Assembly: GCF_000004075.3 (NCBI RefSeq)
Contig: NC_026657.2
Span: 38,736,732 to 38,800,731 of the forward strand
Reading direction: 5' to 3'
Length of the DNA: 64,000 bases
From: Cucumis sativus
Lineage: Eukaryota; Streptophyta; Magnoliopsida; Cucurbitales; Cucurbitaceae
The notes beneath the pieces were generated by a model. It was not told where the DNA came from. It saw nothing but the letters and a program-made list of their open reading frames with translations, and ran no database searches. This document shows positions 17,700 to 31,241 of the stretch, piece after piece. Position 1 is the first letter of the stretch. Each line of letters begins with the position of its first letter. A program made the position numbers and the translations under genes.

Positions 17700-19532
17700 T
17701 CTGAATCTTTAATGCCCATTTTCCATTTTCCATTTTCCTTTCTCTCTTTAGAGTTTAATTTACGTTTTATAAAAATAAGAAGTCTATAATTAATGGAGTC
17801 TATTAATGACTAATAAATCTATAATTAATATAATTATTTTTAATTTCATTTTGTTTCGATATTATATTATTATAAAATTGTTATTCATTATAATTATATA
17901 ATTTTATTTAGTTTTTAACTATTTAATCGTTCCATCCTAAACTTAAACATTGAACAATTTACATTTTAAAGTTTGTAAGAATCTAATCACAAACATTAAA
18001 AGAGATCATCAAATTTTGATAAGAAATTGAGTAATTATAAATATAAAAAAGAATGGCAAAATATTTACACAAATGACGCTGGCAATCTAAATACACTAAT
18101 TAGTAAGGATGAGTTAGCAAATTCTTTCAACAAAAGCACCAAATGAGAATTAAAAATTAAGATTTGGCTCAAAGTCATTTCTAGCTTTGTTTACCTCTAG
18201 ATCTGGTTGTAGACCCACCGTGACATAGCATATAATAGTACCCTTCCTTAATATTTACCCTTGACTTTGTGTATTGAATTGTTTCAATTTTTACTTTCAA
18301 AATCATTTAATTTCATTAAATTAGACCCTGCATTTAATTAAAGGTTGTGACATTTTTGTTGCCAGTTACTCTTTTTTCCGTTTGTTAGTTCGTTTTTTAC
18401 TACTTTTCTTGTAAGTTTAAGAGATTACGATTCTTCTTTTATGAAAAGATATTCTTAAATTGATGGTGGGTCTCACCAATTGATTCTACGTTTTAAGAGA
18501 TGTTATTAATAAAAGTCGGATATTAATTTCAAGCTCTTATACATTTATACTATATAATATCAATGACATGTTTGTAAGTGATTTTAAAATTATTAAATTT
18601 TTTTTATGTGTTCAAAATGACTTTGAAACATGTATTTAATCACTCAACATTAATTTCATATTTAATCTTACATTTTTTAACATGACTTCCATACCATTGT
18701 ATTTGATTTTGAATTATTAAAATCATGCTTTATACCAAATTAAAAAAGAGAACAAAAAAAATTTAAACCATTTTAGAAACATTGACATGATGTAAAGGCT
18801 TTACTCGTATATAAAAATTCAATGGTGTATACATTTAAATTTATTCTCAAAGTGACTTAAAAAGTGAAATATGTTATAAAAACGAGACACAACAAAAATA
18901 CGGATATTGAAAAAATGTAATATTATAATAAATAAACAAATATATACATAAATTAATTAATTAAGAAATAGTTTTCTCTACTAACTCTAATCTATTTGGA
19001 ATTTTAGCCAACATGTGTATCGCCTACAAATCCGCCAAATACATCTATTTATAGGATAAATGACAAGTAGGTGGTGGATTCAATGTACACTAATGGTGTG
19101 TCATATTGAGACACGTGAACAATAAATAGATTAGTTATAAGTTACCACTTGACTATAAACATTAATGTATATTATTTATATCATAACATACAGATTAGAC
19201 AATAAATAACTATTTAAATTATTGTTTTAGTTTGTTTATGTCATATGCTTAGTAATTATTTTTTTTAAAACTAAGCTAGTAAACATTACTTTTACCTTTA
19301 AATTTATTATTTTGTTATCTACTTTCTATCGGTAGTTTAAAAAGCTAAGTTAAAAGTTGAACAGACTGTTTTTAGAATTAGAAGTCAACTAAAAGTGTTT
19401 AACTATATTTAAAAAAGATATGCAAATGATGGTGAAAAATGGAGAGTAAATGCATGCAATATTTCTTTTTAATATACTAAAAACAAAAAGAAATTATATG
19501 CATTAGGCATACCATATTTTTCAATGAAGTTT

Positions 19533-19564
<32 letters not shown>

Positions 19565-22500
19565 TAAAGAAAAAAGGGATAGGTTATATTGTCACATTCC
19601 AATTGATGAATTTTGCATCTAAGCATATAAAAATCATGAAAAAAATCCAATAATTTTTGGATGGTAAAAAGGAGGAAACATTGGGGTGTGGGAGGAAGGC
19701 TACAATGGGTTAAGGCATATGGATGGACACATGGGGGCGTCGGGTTACAAACAAGGCAAAATGAGATTCTGTGTGTATTATCTGGACGACATGTCGTACC
19801 CCTTAACTTTTGACTTTATTTCACTCCATATCAACACATATGTATAATGTTTTGTTATGGCGTCACACCAATCAAAACTTTTGTCTCCTAACCAAAACAA
19901 AAAAATTGGCTTTTGGGTTAAGGCAAAGGATCATATGAACCAACATTTTCTTAAGGGAATGACCATAAAATATGTTGACAATCTAGATTAGTTCTTTCAA
20001 GCGATACACGGATCATTTGAAACGAGAGTTACGTAGTATTATAATAATTATTTTTAGTTAGCTACAACAAATACTATTTAACAATCATCAATTAGTTACG
20101 GTAAACATTATAGTAAAATTTCTCAATTAGTCTACGTTTTACATACATATGTCAGTTGAGTTAAACTTTTATTAACAAAAATAAAAATGTTAATTGTTAT
20201 AAGGGACATTTTCCAATATAAAAAAATTAATCAAAATATTTATAAAATATAGTAAAATTGTTGGGAGTGTTTATAAAATATAGTTTATTTGAATTGCACG
20301 ATTTATGCCTAAAACGATCTTGGATGAATTACTAAAACTAAATAGAAAATATTGGATAGAATCATATTACATAGCAAAATGACGGTAAAAAATCAAATGA
20401 GACCATATGTTAAAAAAAATATTAGCATATATATTTTGAATTACTCAAAATGATGTTATATAAAAGAAAAGCAATGATTAACTAGATGTACTAGAACTTT
20501 TAATTACCAAAATTAAATAAAAATTGAACGATTGAAGTAAAATTTGAATTTAGACCAAGAGTTACGAGCATGAAAAAAAGCAAGACATGAAAAATAAAAT
20601 TGAAATGATAGTAGTTACATCGAGACTAAAAGAGTGTTAGACACGGACCAATGGAGGAAGAGACCATGAGAAGGCAAGGAATTGGGTTGAGTGGCTCAAG
20701 ATTCTTGCGTTGACCTCAAGTCGAGCGATCGAAGATGCCCACAAATGCCTTAGCCAAAAGCATCACTCTAGATTCTAACACAATTTCAAAATTCAACCGA
20801 AGCAATATAGGATAATTACTTTTATAAACAAATCACTATAGTTTCATATAAGGCAACTTGAATCTAATCTTCAAACTCTACTTCACACTTTTCACTATCT
20901 GAAGTTGAGTCGTGGACTATGCTCTCTTTAAGATGTATTGCAGCTCTACCCGAAATACAAACAATTCGATATTACGCCACGTTGTTTCCAAGATAAAATA
21001 GTTTGTTTCAATCAAAACTGCACCAGTATCGATCATAATACCAATACCCTTCTATTCAGAACGTGCTTGAAAACCGAAGAAAGAAAAATATGAACAAAGA
21101 AGGGGACGAGAGAGAGAGAGAGAGGGTGAAATAATTTTTCTAATACTTTGAATGAACACAAACGAGGAGTTTTAGTTCAAGAGTTGGTGAACAGCTAAAA
21201 AATGTTAATGAAGAAAACGTTTGGACGACCAGTGGAGAAATAATTTTAATACTTTTATTAAACAATTATTCATTTTAAAAATACGTCACCTCGTCACGTC
21301 TGATTGGACGACGACATCAACATGCGTAGAGAGATCAATAAATCTACATTTGTCTATCTTCTCGCTACCTCCTCGAAAAAGAAAACACGAAAATGAAATA
21401 ATAGAAAATAGATTATATGAGAGAATTCCAAATTTAGTAGAGAAAGGATGTGATTGATTATGTGGAGAGGAAAAAGGCAATTCAATCTTCAATTGATGAA
21501 GTTAGAATAGTGAGATGTAAATGGAATCTAAAGTCTATGAATAGCCCCAAAGTCCAAAGACATGAGAGGCAAAGGCCCACCCACAATCCAAACAAAGCCA
21601 ACCAAAACGGAGTTTTCCCAATCCTCTTCCCGATTACCGCTATCTTTTTCCTCCGTGGGTCCAAGCCTCAAATTATCATCTCAACTCATGTAAAACTATA
21701 GTCTTATTTATTACTTTCACCTTCAAATAACTTGTAACTATCCAACTCAAATTGTAGCCGTCCAATCCAATTGAATTGAAACTTTTCTATTTTTGTTGAG
21801 TTGAGTTTGGGTCTCTCGTTGAATTTTTGTTAGTTGATCCGATTCGATCAAAAATCGTATATGTATTTAAATTTTTATGTGCATATATTTGTTTTTGTTA
21901 ATGTTTTTTCAAACCTTGTCTTAGATATCGTGATGTTTAATATTTAACGTTTGAGTTTTATGATATTTAACTATTAATTATATCTTGTAGAAAAACTCGG
22001 CAACCCAGCTAACCCAATCGGAATTTTAAGGATAGGGTTGGAGAACTTATTTGAGCATTTTGGGTAGCTAACTCGACCAACTCGAATTTATGGGTTGACA
22101 TTGGTAAAAAACCACATTTAATTCAACTCAACTCATATACACTTATAACTATACTTTCATTTGTCAATTTTTAGTTATCGTACTTTCAATAAACCTTAAA
22201 TTGATTAAATAATGACAATGAAGAAAAAAATGGTGGGGAAAAGTAGATATCGACTAAACAAGTTTATAAATAATAAATCAGTCAATTTACATAGTTTAAT
22301 AACGTTATATCATTCAAGTGTGTAAGCATTATTATAAATGATGTTGTCAATTGTATTAGCATTTGGGTCAGTTTACACGCACCTTCACCTGACCCTACAA
22401 CATTTTAGTGTCAAGAAAATTCGTAAAAAATTAATTTTTAGATAAATGACCATCAGTAAACCATGACTTATTAGTTAGATATTGAGACTATATTTTCCTT

Positions 22501-25500
22501 TTTACCACTAAGTCAACCCATGATGGTTAAGTGTATTATTATAAGTATAGCAATAAAGTGTCGATTAGTAGTATATCGATAGTAATGATATTTACAACAT
22601 TGCAATTGTTAAAATAATTTGTATATTTTAGATGATATAACTAAACTGTAGCAGTTAATTATTATTAGTTTGTCAAACACCATAATATGACTTTTCAAGT
22701 TAAAAATGAACAACTTTCCTACAAAAAAAAAAAAATCATCTTTGTGTGCATTATTCTTAGCTATTATTTTGAAAGCTACCAAAAATTCCAAGTAATAATT
22801 CAATTTTGACAATTAAATTTGCTAAATAGTTATAAATTTAAAAATAGAACTAAATTGTTACGTTTTAAAACTAAATTTTACAAAAACTAATAGTCTAAAT
22901 ATGAAAGTTCTAAGACTAATTAGACTTTTATGAAAACTTAGGGATAAAAATGATTTTTAATCTTAATTTCACGTTAAGTTACACATTTAACCTTAAAATG
23001 TTTAGATTTGTGTATATTGGTTGTTTAAACCTTTAAATTAAAAAATTTCTTCCTTCCAATGTGCTAATAATTTTTCAAAAATCATTCATCTATTAGACAC
23101 CTAAATGTGTTGAGATATCAATATTTTGTTTTCTTCTATTGTAACTTGATATATATATATATATATAAAACAAGAAGAACACATCTTGATATTGAAAGTT
23201 TGACGTTGTCTTTGTTCTTATCTATATTTTATTTTTTCTTTATTAATATTCTCTTAAACATGATTGATTATAGTTTCTTTAGGTTTTATATGAATTCATA
23301 TACACACATAATGCATAGGAAATCATCAAAATAGTATTTATGTATTATTAATGAGACTATAAAATAATTTTCAGCCAATCATTTTATTTCTAAACAATAT
23401 TACTCTTATCTTATTAATAAATTGACGACACATTTAACCAAATTAAGCACACAAGTGGTATGGACATAGTTAAATTTTGATACGACTTTAATATTATAAC
23501 CAATACTTATTAGACACATACAAAATGTTATATTCATATATGTTGAGGATTATCCAAAGTAAACATAAAAAGTGATTCGTGAATGTTTCCATGAAAAAGT
23601 AAATTAATCTCAATAATTCTTTAGATTGAGTTATTTTTGTTTAATTTCGTGATTGTAATGATAATTCAATCATATGAATTGCATCTTTAAACATATTAAA
23701 CTTCAATAATTAATGTAGGAAAACAATAATTAGTTATACCTAATTAAATTAAAGATGGTTTGGTGCAAAGTGCAAAGTATTGGATAATGATGGAATATTA
23801 ATCAAAGATGGGCAATTTTAGTGGTGGGATAATGTCTTTTCAATGGTTGACTCATAATAAAAAGGTAAAGTGAACATTTATGTTTATCATCAATATTGTT
23901 TAATCATATCTCTCTGTTTCCATAGGAAAATGATAAATTATTTTCATCCTAATTAAAAATCTTATCAAACTATGCATTGAATTATGTTCAGACAACGAAT
24001 TTTATTTTATTTATTTTTAGTAAAACAATACAGAAAGAGATTAAAGAAATAAAAACACCTAATAAATTATTATCTAACTCAAAAGATTATCTGATGCATA
24101 CTCAATTTTTTCTATTTAAATTTTAAGAAAAAATGTAAAAAAAAGTACCAAAATCAAAAAATATTTACACTGAGTGATTATATGAAAAAAAAAAGTATTA
24201 GTCCTCAAACTTATTTTTTAAACAACTTTTTATACCACAATTTTTATCTTTATTTTTAACATTCGTATTGTTGGGTAAATTTCAAGACAAAAACAATTCT
24301 TTTTACTTAATTTTTGAAATTAACCAAAAAAATATAAAATAGTTACAAGTTTAAGAATTTAATTGCTAAAATAAAAATAGTTCAATTTATACTATATGAA
24401 TAATATCCTCCTTAAAATCTTATGTTTGATACTTTTGCTTCATGTATTTTATTTTTTAAATACGTTTGAATTAGTGCATGTATAATAGTTAATTTGCTTA
24501 AATAACGATAACAATAATAATAAATTGGATAAATATTTAGAATTAACGAAAAAGAAAAAACTCATAATTTTTTTATTTTTACATTTTAAAATGTTTGGAT
24601 TTCAATCAACAATTTAAGAAATTAACTAAGAAATGAAACACATTGCCTGGAAAAAAGGTACACTAAACAGACACATAAAATTGGAGGCAAATAATTATTG
24701 ATTATAATTTATTTTGGTATAATTTTAAATTATAAAAAATACCCATTAATGCATGTCTTAGGTTCTTAACATGTTTCATTTTCACATTTGAACTTTATTT
24801 CTTTTATTTTTTTTAATGAACTTGATTTTGATTTTATTGACAAATACATATAATCTTAAAAGGTGTTATCTTATTAAATTTATATACACATACAATATAT
24901 TACAATAATGTTACATAACACAATTCAACTTTTACACATAAGTTGTCGTGTCAATTTTTATAATATTCTAGCATAAATATCTTTTCAAAATAAACTTTTT
25001 TAAACATAGATTTAAATTTTAAAATTCCTCCAGTAATCGACACCTACAACTACCTTAAAATTAAGAAGTATTTTGTATAACCCTACAACAAAAACCATCT
25101 ACTACGACAATTATTTATATCACAAAATGGAGGGAGAAAAAACTATCACAAAAGGATAAAGAACGTGTTTTTGGTGGAAAAATGCACAAGTTTTCGAATA
25201 TTACTTTTGCAACAATTATTTGATGTCATATTAGAGAAATAAAATAATATATTTAATATATAAAAAAAGTTAAATTTTTATTTACGAGTAAATCTTAACC
25301 CCTATTGAAAAACTCTCATTCTATTTGTGTTCGTCTCTTCACTCCACCGTCCAGTTTCACCCTCCATCTCCAAACTCTTTGAAGGTCATATCCGGACGAC
25401 GTGCAGTTTTCTCACCGTCAATTGTCATGAAATGATTTTTCATGACTCTCGATACTATGACTGTAAATAAATGTCGCATGTTTTATTCGGAAAATAAGTG

Positions 25501-26464
25501 AGAACGAAGAAAGATTAAAAGGAAATTAGAGGGAAAATGTGTTAGGAATTAAAAGGGTTAGGTTTTTGGAAGAGTTGAGTGATAATCCATTTCCACCCTG
25601 TCAAGGAAAGACAATGAGAGAAGGAAGGAACTAGAGAGGTGGGTGGCTCCTTGTTTTTTTCCCCCACGAAGATAAGAAGAATGAAAAAAATAAAATAAAA
25701 TAAAATAAAACACAAATAAAAAGAGGAAAATGAAAATAAAAAGAAAAGGGAAAAAAGAAAATGTGTGGCTACAAATTGCGCATCAATTTGCTGTATCCCT
25801 CGTCCCTACTCCATTAACCAATCCACTTCACCCCCATTTCTCTATCTCTCTCTCATTCCTTTTCATACCCTTTTTTTTCCTCTCAACTTGTTTCATAAAA
25901 TATAATATATATCTTCAATTTTAGATTCATTTCATGCAATTCACCCTCACCCCTAAGTAAAAATACAATAAATAAAGTCATATTATTAAAAAAAAAAGAA
26001 CTCAACTTTATCTTATAAGAAACCTTAGTTGTATTTTGGGAGAACTATTTTAGTTTAAAGATTGAAGATGTGTGAAACTATTTTTGAAATATTAATTGTA
26101 AGGTATAAATAGTTGTAAAGTGAATGTTACTAATAAATTTGGAGCTTTACAACATGTAATAAGAGAACCCACTTCACCAATTTTAAATTGGTTGACCCAA
26201 ATACCCACTTATTTGAGAATACATTGTTGCACTATTCTTTTAAGTTGTGTTAGACCTCAATTTGTTGAAATTTTAGATCTTTACTTTAATATATATATAA
26301 ATATTAATGGGGTGTAAGTTTTAAAATGATTTAATATTTTGATGACAAGGATATTTTTTATATATATTTTTATTTTTATATAAATTAGTGAATAAAAAAT
26401 GGGAAGGAATTGGTAACTGAAATATAATAATAGATTCTCCTAGTCCTTCTCGTTTCTCCATGTA
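17700..26464. other. About 9 kb of gene-poor AT-rich DNA
   Basis: No frame here has splice-consistent or family-like coding content. Contents noted: a (TA)n run at 19533-19565, a GA run near 21110-21125, AACTCAA/GGGTTGG-rich DNA at about 21720-22150 that may be an old transposon remnant, and an (AAAAT)n stretch at about 25688-25711. Conserved small RNAs were looked for by eye and not seen. Confidence 0.55.
19533..19565. repeat. (TA)n microsatellite
   Basis: An alternating TA run interrupted once near its 3' end. Confidence 0.85.
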
Positions 26465-26473
26465 AAATCCTTC
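26465..26473. repeat. Left 9-bp target-site duplication
   Basis: AAATCCTTC abuts the left terminus of the foldback element and is repeated exactly at 27018-27026. Confidence 0.85.
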
Positions 26474-27017
26474 GGGGAATTGACAAAATTAGGCCAAAAA
26501 TGGAGTAGATAAAGACTTTTAGGATTGATTGTAAAAAAGTTGACATTTAGGACAAATTGAAGGTGAAATGACGAAAATACCCTTATTTCATATTAAACAT
26601 TTCAATTTAAGAACCTGCGAGATGTCTGCGAGATGTCTACCAGATGTTTGCGAGATAAAATAATAATAATAATAAATTGCTAACATCCTTTGAAACATCT
26701 ATAAAACAACCTTAAATCAACCATAAATCAACTTGATACATTTAAGATGCAAATATATATACATATAACACAATTCATATTCAGATTTAAAAAAAAATAA
26801 AACAATTAAAACAATTTATTATTATTATTATTTTATCTCGCAAACATCTGGTAGACATCTCGTAAACATCTCGCAGGTTCTTAAATTGAAATGTTTAACA
26901 TGAAATGAGGGTATTTTCGTCATTTCACCTCCAATTTGTCCTAAATGTCAACTTTTTTACAATCAATCCTAAAAATCTTTATCTACCCCATTTTTGGCCT
27001 ATTTTTGTCAATTCCCC
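26474..27017. mobile_element. Mutator-like MITE (foldback element) with 206-bp terminal inverted repeats
   Basis: The left arm 26474-26679 and right arm 26812-27017 are both 206 bases and are reverse complements with about eight mismatches by eye (about 96 % identity). A 132-base AT-rich spacer separates them. The termini are GGGGAATTGACAAAA and its complement. A perfect 9-bp direct repeat, AAATCCTTC, flanks the element. Long inverted repeats plus a 9-bp duplication are the classic signature of the Mutator superfamily; with no coding capacity this is a non-autonomous MULE-type MITE. The arms contain short direct repeats (GCGAGATGTCT, CCAGATGTTTGCGAGAT) and an (AAT)n run. It ends about 270 bases before the CRY1 start codon. 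The high arm identity and intact duplication suggest a fairly recent insertion. Confidence 0.88.
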
Positions 27018-27026
27018 AAATCCTTC
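27018..27026. repeat. Right 9-bp target-site duplication
   Basis: An exact copy of 26465-26473, immediately after the right terminus of the foldback element. Confidence 0.85.
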
Positions 27027-27127
27027 CAACAGTGCCAAAAAAGCAGGGGGAGAAAAATTAAATATAAGGTAAAGAAATTAAAAATTAAAAAAGAAAAAGA
27101 AAAAGAAAAAAACTCTGAGACTCACAG

Positions 27128-27141
27128 GAGAGAGAGAGAGA

Positions 27142-27180
<39 letters not shown>

Positions 27181-27182
27181 GA
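27128..27182. repeat. Compound (GA)n-(GT)n-(GA)n microsatellite in the CRY1 leader or promoter
   Basis: GA units, then seven or so GT units, then about a dozen GA units. It lies between the foldback element and the CRY1 start codon. GA tracts in plant promoters and leaders are bound by BPC (GAGA-binding) proteins. Confidence 0.85.
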
Positions 27183-27187
27183 AGAAG

Positions 27188-27208
27188 ATGGATATGGTTC
27201 ATTGGTGA
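27188..27208 (+). other. Short upstream ORF in the CRY1 leader
   Basis: A six-codon frame (MDMVHW, stop TGA) begins about 100 bases before the CRY1 ATG. It has a purine at -3 (AAGATGG), so it could be translated if the transcript starts upstream of it. Confidence 0.4.
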
Positions 27209-27289
27209 GTGACAGAAAAAGGGTACGTGTTTTCTTGGGTGTTGGATTGGTTCTTTTTTTTTTTTTTTTCTTTTTCTCTTTTGGGAGAG

Positions 27290-30200
27290 ATGTCAGGTGG
27301 CGGTTGTAGCATAGTTTGGTTCAGAAGAGATCTCAGGATTGAAGATAACCCAGCTCTTACCGCCGCCGTCAGGGCCGGTGCCGTCGTCGTCGTCTTCATC
27401 TGGGCTCCTGAAGAAGAGGGTCACTATTATCCCGGTAGAGTTTCCCGATGGTGGCTCAAACAAAGCTTAGCTCATCTTGATTCCTCTCTTAGAAGCCTTG
27501 GTACTTATCTTCTCACTAAGAGATCCACCAACACCATTTCTGCTTTGCTTGACGTCTTTAAAGCCACCGGTGCTTCTCACCTCTTCTTCAATCACTTATA
27601 CGGTTTGTTCTTCTTTCTGGGTTTCTTTGTTTTTCTTCTATAATTGATTTGCTTGTTCTTGGATGTGCTTGGAATTGTTTGTATAGTGATCTAATTTTTC
27701 TTCTATTTGTGGGGTTTTTTCAATGATGGAAGATATTTTGTGACATTTTACTGAGATTTTTATTCATCTGCTTGTTAATTTCTTATTAATTACCAGGTGA
27801 ACTCTGCTTATTATTGATATAAACTGTCTTCTCGGATTATAATTGGAAGTTTTGAGTTTTCATAGGATTGGAAAGAGGGAAGGGGTTCTTAATTGGTTGT
27901 GATGTGAATAGATTCTTCGTTTAGGATTGGTGACTTATGGTGTTTTCTTTGATGTCTTGGTAATGATTTGGATGTACATATATTCTAAAAGTGAATTTGT
28001 TTTGTTAGATCCTTTGTCGCTCATTCGGGATCATCGAGTGAAGGAGGTTTTATCTGCCCAAGGGATACGTGTGAGGTCTTACAATGCAGATTTACTGTAC
28101 GAACCGTGGGATGTTAAGGATGCCAATGGCAATCCGTTTACTACCTTTGCTGGTTTCTGGGAGAGATGTCTTAGTATGCCTTGTGATCCAGAGGCACCAC
28201 TACTACCACCTAAGAGAATAATTTCAGGTTGCTTTTCTATATTTTAGTCGAACAAGTTTTGTGTTTATATATATTTTTTTTTCTTATTGAATATTGATTG
28301 ATCAGTAATTCTCTAGTTGTTGTGTTTGTTTGTTGTACATGATGGTTTTCGCAAGAGAGAGCACTTTCTAGTTGTGATTCTTTAATGTTTTGCTCATCCA
28401 TTTTTATTTCAGTCAACAGCTTTGAAGTTTGAAGAGTTTTAAAGCCGACCCTTGTTCTTTCTAATATATTAAATCTGTTTTGGGTACCAAGTTGCATAGT
28501 TGGTTTCGTTAGTCTAATCTTCTTCTCCTTTCACACAATTAGTGGAAAGCAGATACAATTACCCTTTCCCTACATACTCTTATACGAGAGAGTCCGGCCA
28601 TCCTGCTTTAACTTATGAGGGGTGTTTTACTTGAAATCCCAAGTTGTAATGTTATCTGTCCTATTGTTGAAGGATGAATGGCTATGGCTTCTGGTTAGAT
28701 TAATTAATGAGAAAGTAGCATTGCTTGTTAGTTGTTATAAGTTTGTGTGGGTCGTTCTAGTTTAGTATTTAAGTTAGGTGCATAAACATAGAAGAACATT
28801 TGAAAGCACTGGCCTTGCTGATGTCTGATTGAGAAAACAAACAGCCAATGGAGAGAGGTGTGATGGAATTCCACTCAAGTAACCGAATTTGATCAACAAT
28901 CTGACTTTATTTCTGGTAATATGAAAGTATTACAATAGGAATGAAGATCAAATTGATGGAATATCAATTCGAGAAACACAAAAGAAATTCCCTTTCTATC
29001 TGTTATCTCATCTCTCAAAGATGAAACAGAAATTCTTCGCAAAACCTAACTGACTTGCCCTCCCTTTCCAAACTACTATTTATACTAACCGACTAAAGAC
29101 TCTAACTCCCACTGTGGTCACCCTTTATGCTACCCCTTTCTTCCCTTTTCTACTATATTGTAAAACGATAGGTGGTCTAACAAGGTGCTAGGTCTATGCG
29201 ATTCTATTGTCAAGATATCTTAATTATATTCTTCAAACTACTTTTCAAGTTTATATTCACCTATAGAGTACTTATTTTTCTAAGAGATTGTTACTTGCAA
29301 ACTAGTTGACCGTGAAAAGGAGGTTTCACATTTGAAGTATGTGCTTGGTGTTCATTCATTGTTTCTCTTTTATCTAAAACGAAAGCTACTTTGGGAATGT
29401 AGCACATGCACTTTTTTGTGAACTTTGTCCATCTTAAAGATTCACTCTACGTGTTGTCTTTGCTCCTTCAGGTGATGCATCCAGGTGTCCATGTGATACG
29501 CTGGTATTTGAAGATGAATCAGAGAAGGGAAGTAATGCGCTTCTCGCTCGAGCATGGTCTCCTGGATGGAGCAACGCAGATAAAGCTTTGACCACATTCA
29601 TCAATGGACCATTACTTGAATACTCAAAAAATCGTAGGAAGGCAGATAGTGCAACCACCTCATTTCTGTCTCCCCACTTGCATTTCGGAGAGGTAAGTGT
29701 GAGAAAAGTATTCCATCTTGTTCGAATGAAACAGGTTTTATGGGCCAATGAAGGAAACAAAGCTGGCGAAGAGAGTGTCAACTTGTTTCTCAAGTCTATT
29801 GGGCTTAGAGAATATTCCAGATACATGAGTTTCAACCATCCGTACAGTCATGAAAGACCTCTTCTTGGGCATCTTAAATTCTTCCCCTGGGTTGTGGATG
29901 AAGGCTATTTTAAGGCATGGAGGCAAGGAAGGACTGGTTATCCATTAGTGGATGCTGGTATGAGGGAATTATGGGCTACGGGATGGCTGCATGACCGGAT
30001 CCGAGTTGTCGTTTCTAGTTTCTTTGTGAAGGTTCTGCAGCTTCCCTGGAGATGGGGAATGAAATATTTCTGGGATACTCTCTTGGATGCAGATCTAGAG
30101 AGTGATGCGCTTGGGTGGCAGTACATATCTGGAACACTTCCCGATAGTCGCGAATTTGATCGCATTGACAATCCACAGGTACACACACTTTTAAAACTTT

Positions 30201-31241
30201 TCCTCAGATGTTCACATGTATCCTCTGAATTTATCTAAAAGCTAATATCTTCCTACTCCTTGCTTGTGGAAAGAGGTTTCTTATTGAGGGTTTTGGAAAT
30301 GAATATTTTATAACTGCTACTTTTGCTATCGTGTGCAATTGACTAGACTTGAGTCCTCAATTTGCTTGCTCATGCTCTTGTATTATGTGTGTTTTTTGGA
30401 TGCAATATCTATACTAATAGTTGGTTTTCTACAGCTGGAGGGTTATAAATTCGACCCAAATGGAGAATATGTCCGGAGATGGCTTCCTGAACTTTCTAGA
30501 TTACCCACTGAATGGATTCATCACCCATGGAATGCACCAGAATCTGTGCTCCAAGCTGCTGGGGTTGAGCTTGGATCAAACTACCCTCTTCCCATCGTAG
30601 GACTGGATGCGGCCAAAGCTAGGTTGGAAGAAGCGCTGTCGGAGATGTGGCAACAAGAAGCGGCTTCAAGGGCTGCCATAGAGAATGGAACTGAAGAGGG
30701 ACTCGGGGACTCTTCTGAATCGATCCCAATTGCATTTCCTCAAGACATTGCAATGGATGAGGAAGACATTGAGCCTGCAAGGATGAACGCTCATACAGTT
30801 CGGTGCTACGAGGATCAGATGGTCCCAAGCATGACTAGTTCGGTGAGATTAGAAGATGAATCTTCTTTGAACATTCAAAGTACAGCAGAAGATGGTAGAG
30901 CAGAAGTACCTACAAATGCAAATCTACCCCAAGAGCCGGCCAGAGATGCAGTTAACCCAAGAGCTATGCCAACTGCTCCGACACAGACTCGACGCCCCTA
31001 TACCGCAGGTATAGCCCTAAGAACTTCTGTTGAAGACTCCACTGCAGAGTCTTCTTCCAGTAGTGATGTTAGAAGAGAGAGAGATGGAGGTGTAGTTCCG
31101 GTTTGGTCTCCACCAAGTTCGAGTTACACGGAGCAGTTTGTGGTTGATGAAAATGGCATCGGAACTAGCTCTTCGTTCTTGCAGGGGCATCAACAGACTC
31201 ATCAAATAATCAATTGGAGGCGGCTATCTCAGACTGGGTAA
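27290..31241 (+). CDS. CRY1: Cryptochrome 1 blue-light receptor
   Basis: Flavoprotein photoreceptor acting in nucleus and cytoplasm, controlling de-etiolation through COP1/SPA. Exons 27290-27602, 28009-28227, 29472-30178, 30435-31241; 681 aa, the same length as Arabidopsis CRY1. The N-terminal photolyase-homology region (about 1-485) opens with SIVWFRRDLRIEDNPAL. It includes LLARAWSPGWSNADKAL, SFLSPHLHFGEVS, HDRIRVVVSSFFVK, WRWGMKYFWDTLLDADLES (FAD/tryptophan-triad region) and SREFDRIDNPQ. The C-terminal extension has the DAS pieces: DQMVPSMTSS (DQxVP), an acidic stretch, DSTAESSSSS (STAES) and the VP motif, here GGVVPVWSPP (V634-P635) where a VPEW core is usual. The ending NWRRLSQTG is CRY1-specific. 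The start is the first ATG in frame giving the family N-terminus. A Mutator-like MITE and a GA/GT microsatellite lie just upstream; intron 2 (28228-29471) is the longest. The 3' UTR probably runs to about 31900. Confidence 0.97.

Noticed and set aside
21221..21701. Overlapping short frames on both strands in the 17.7-26.4 kb gap
   Set aside because: No recognisable motif, no splice sites joining them, and both strands equally open, as expected by chance.
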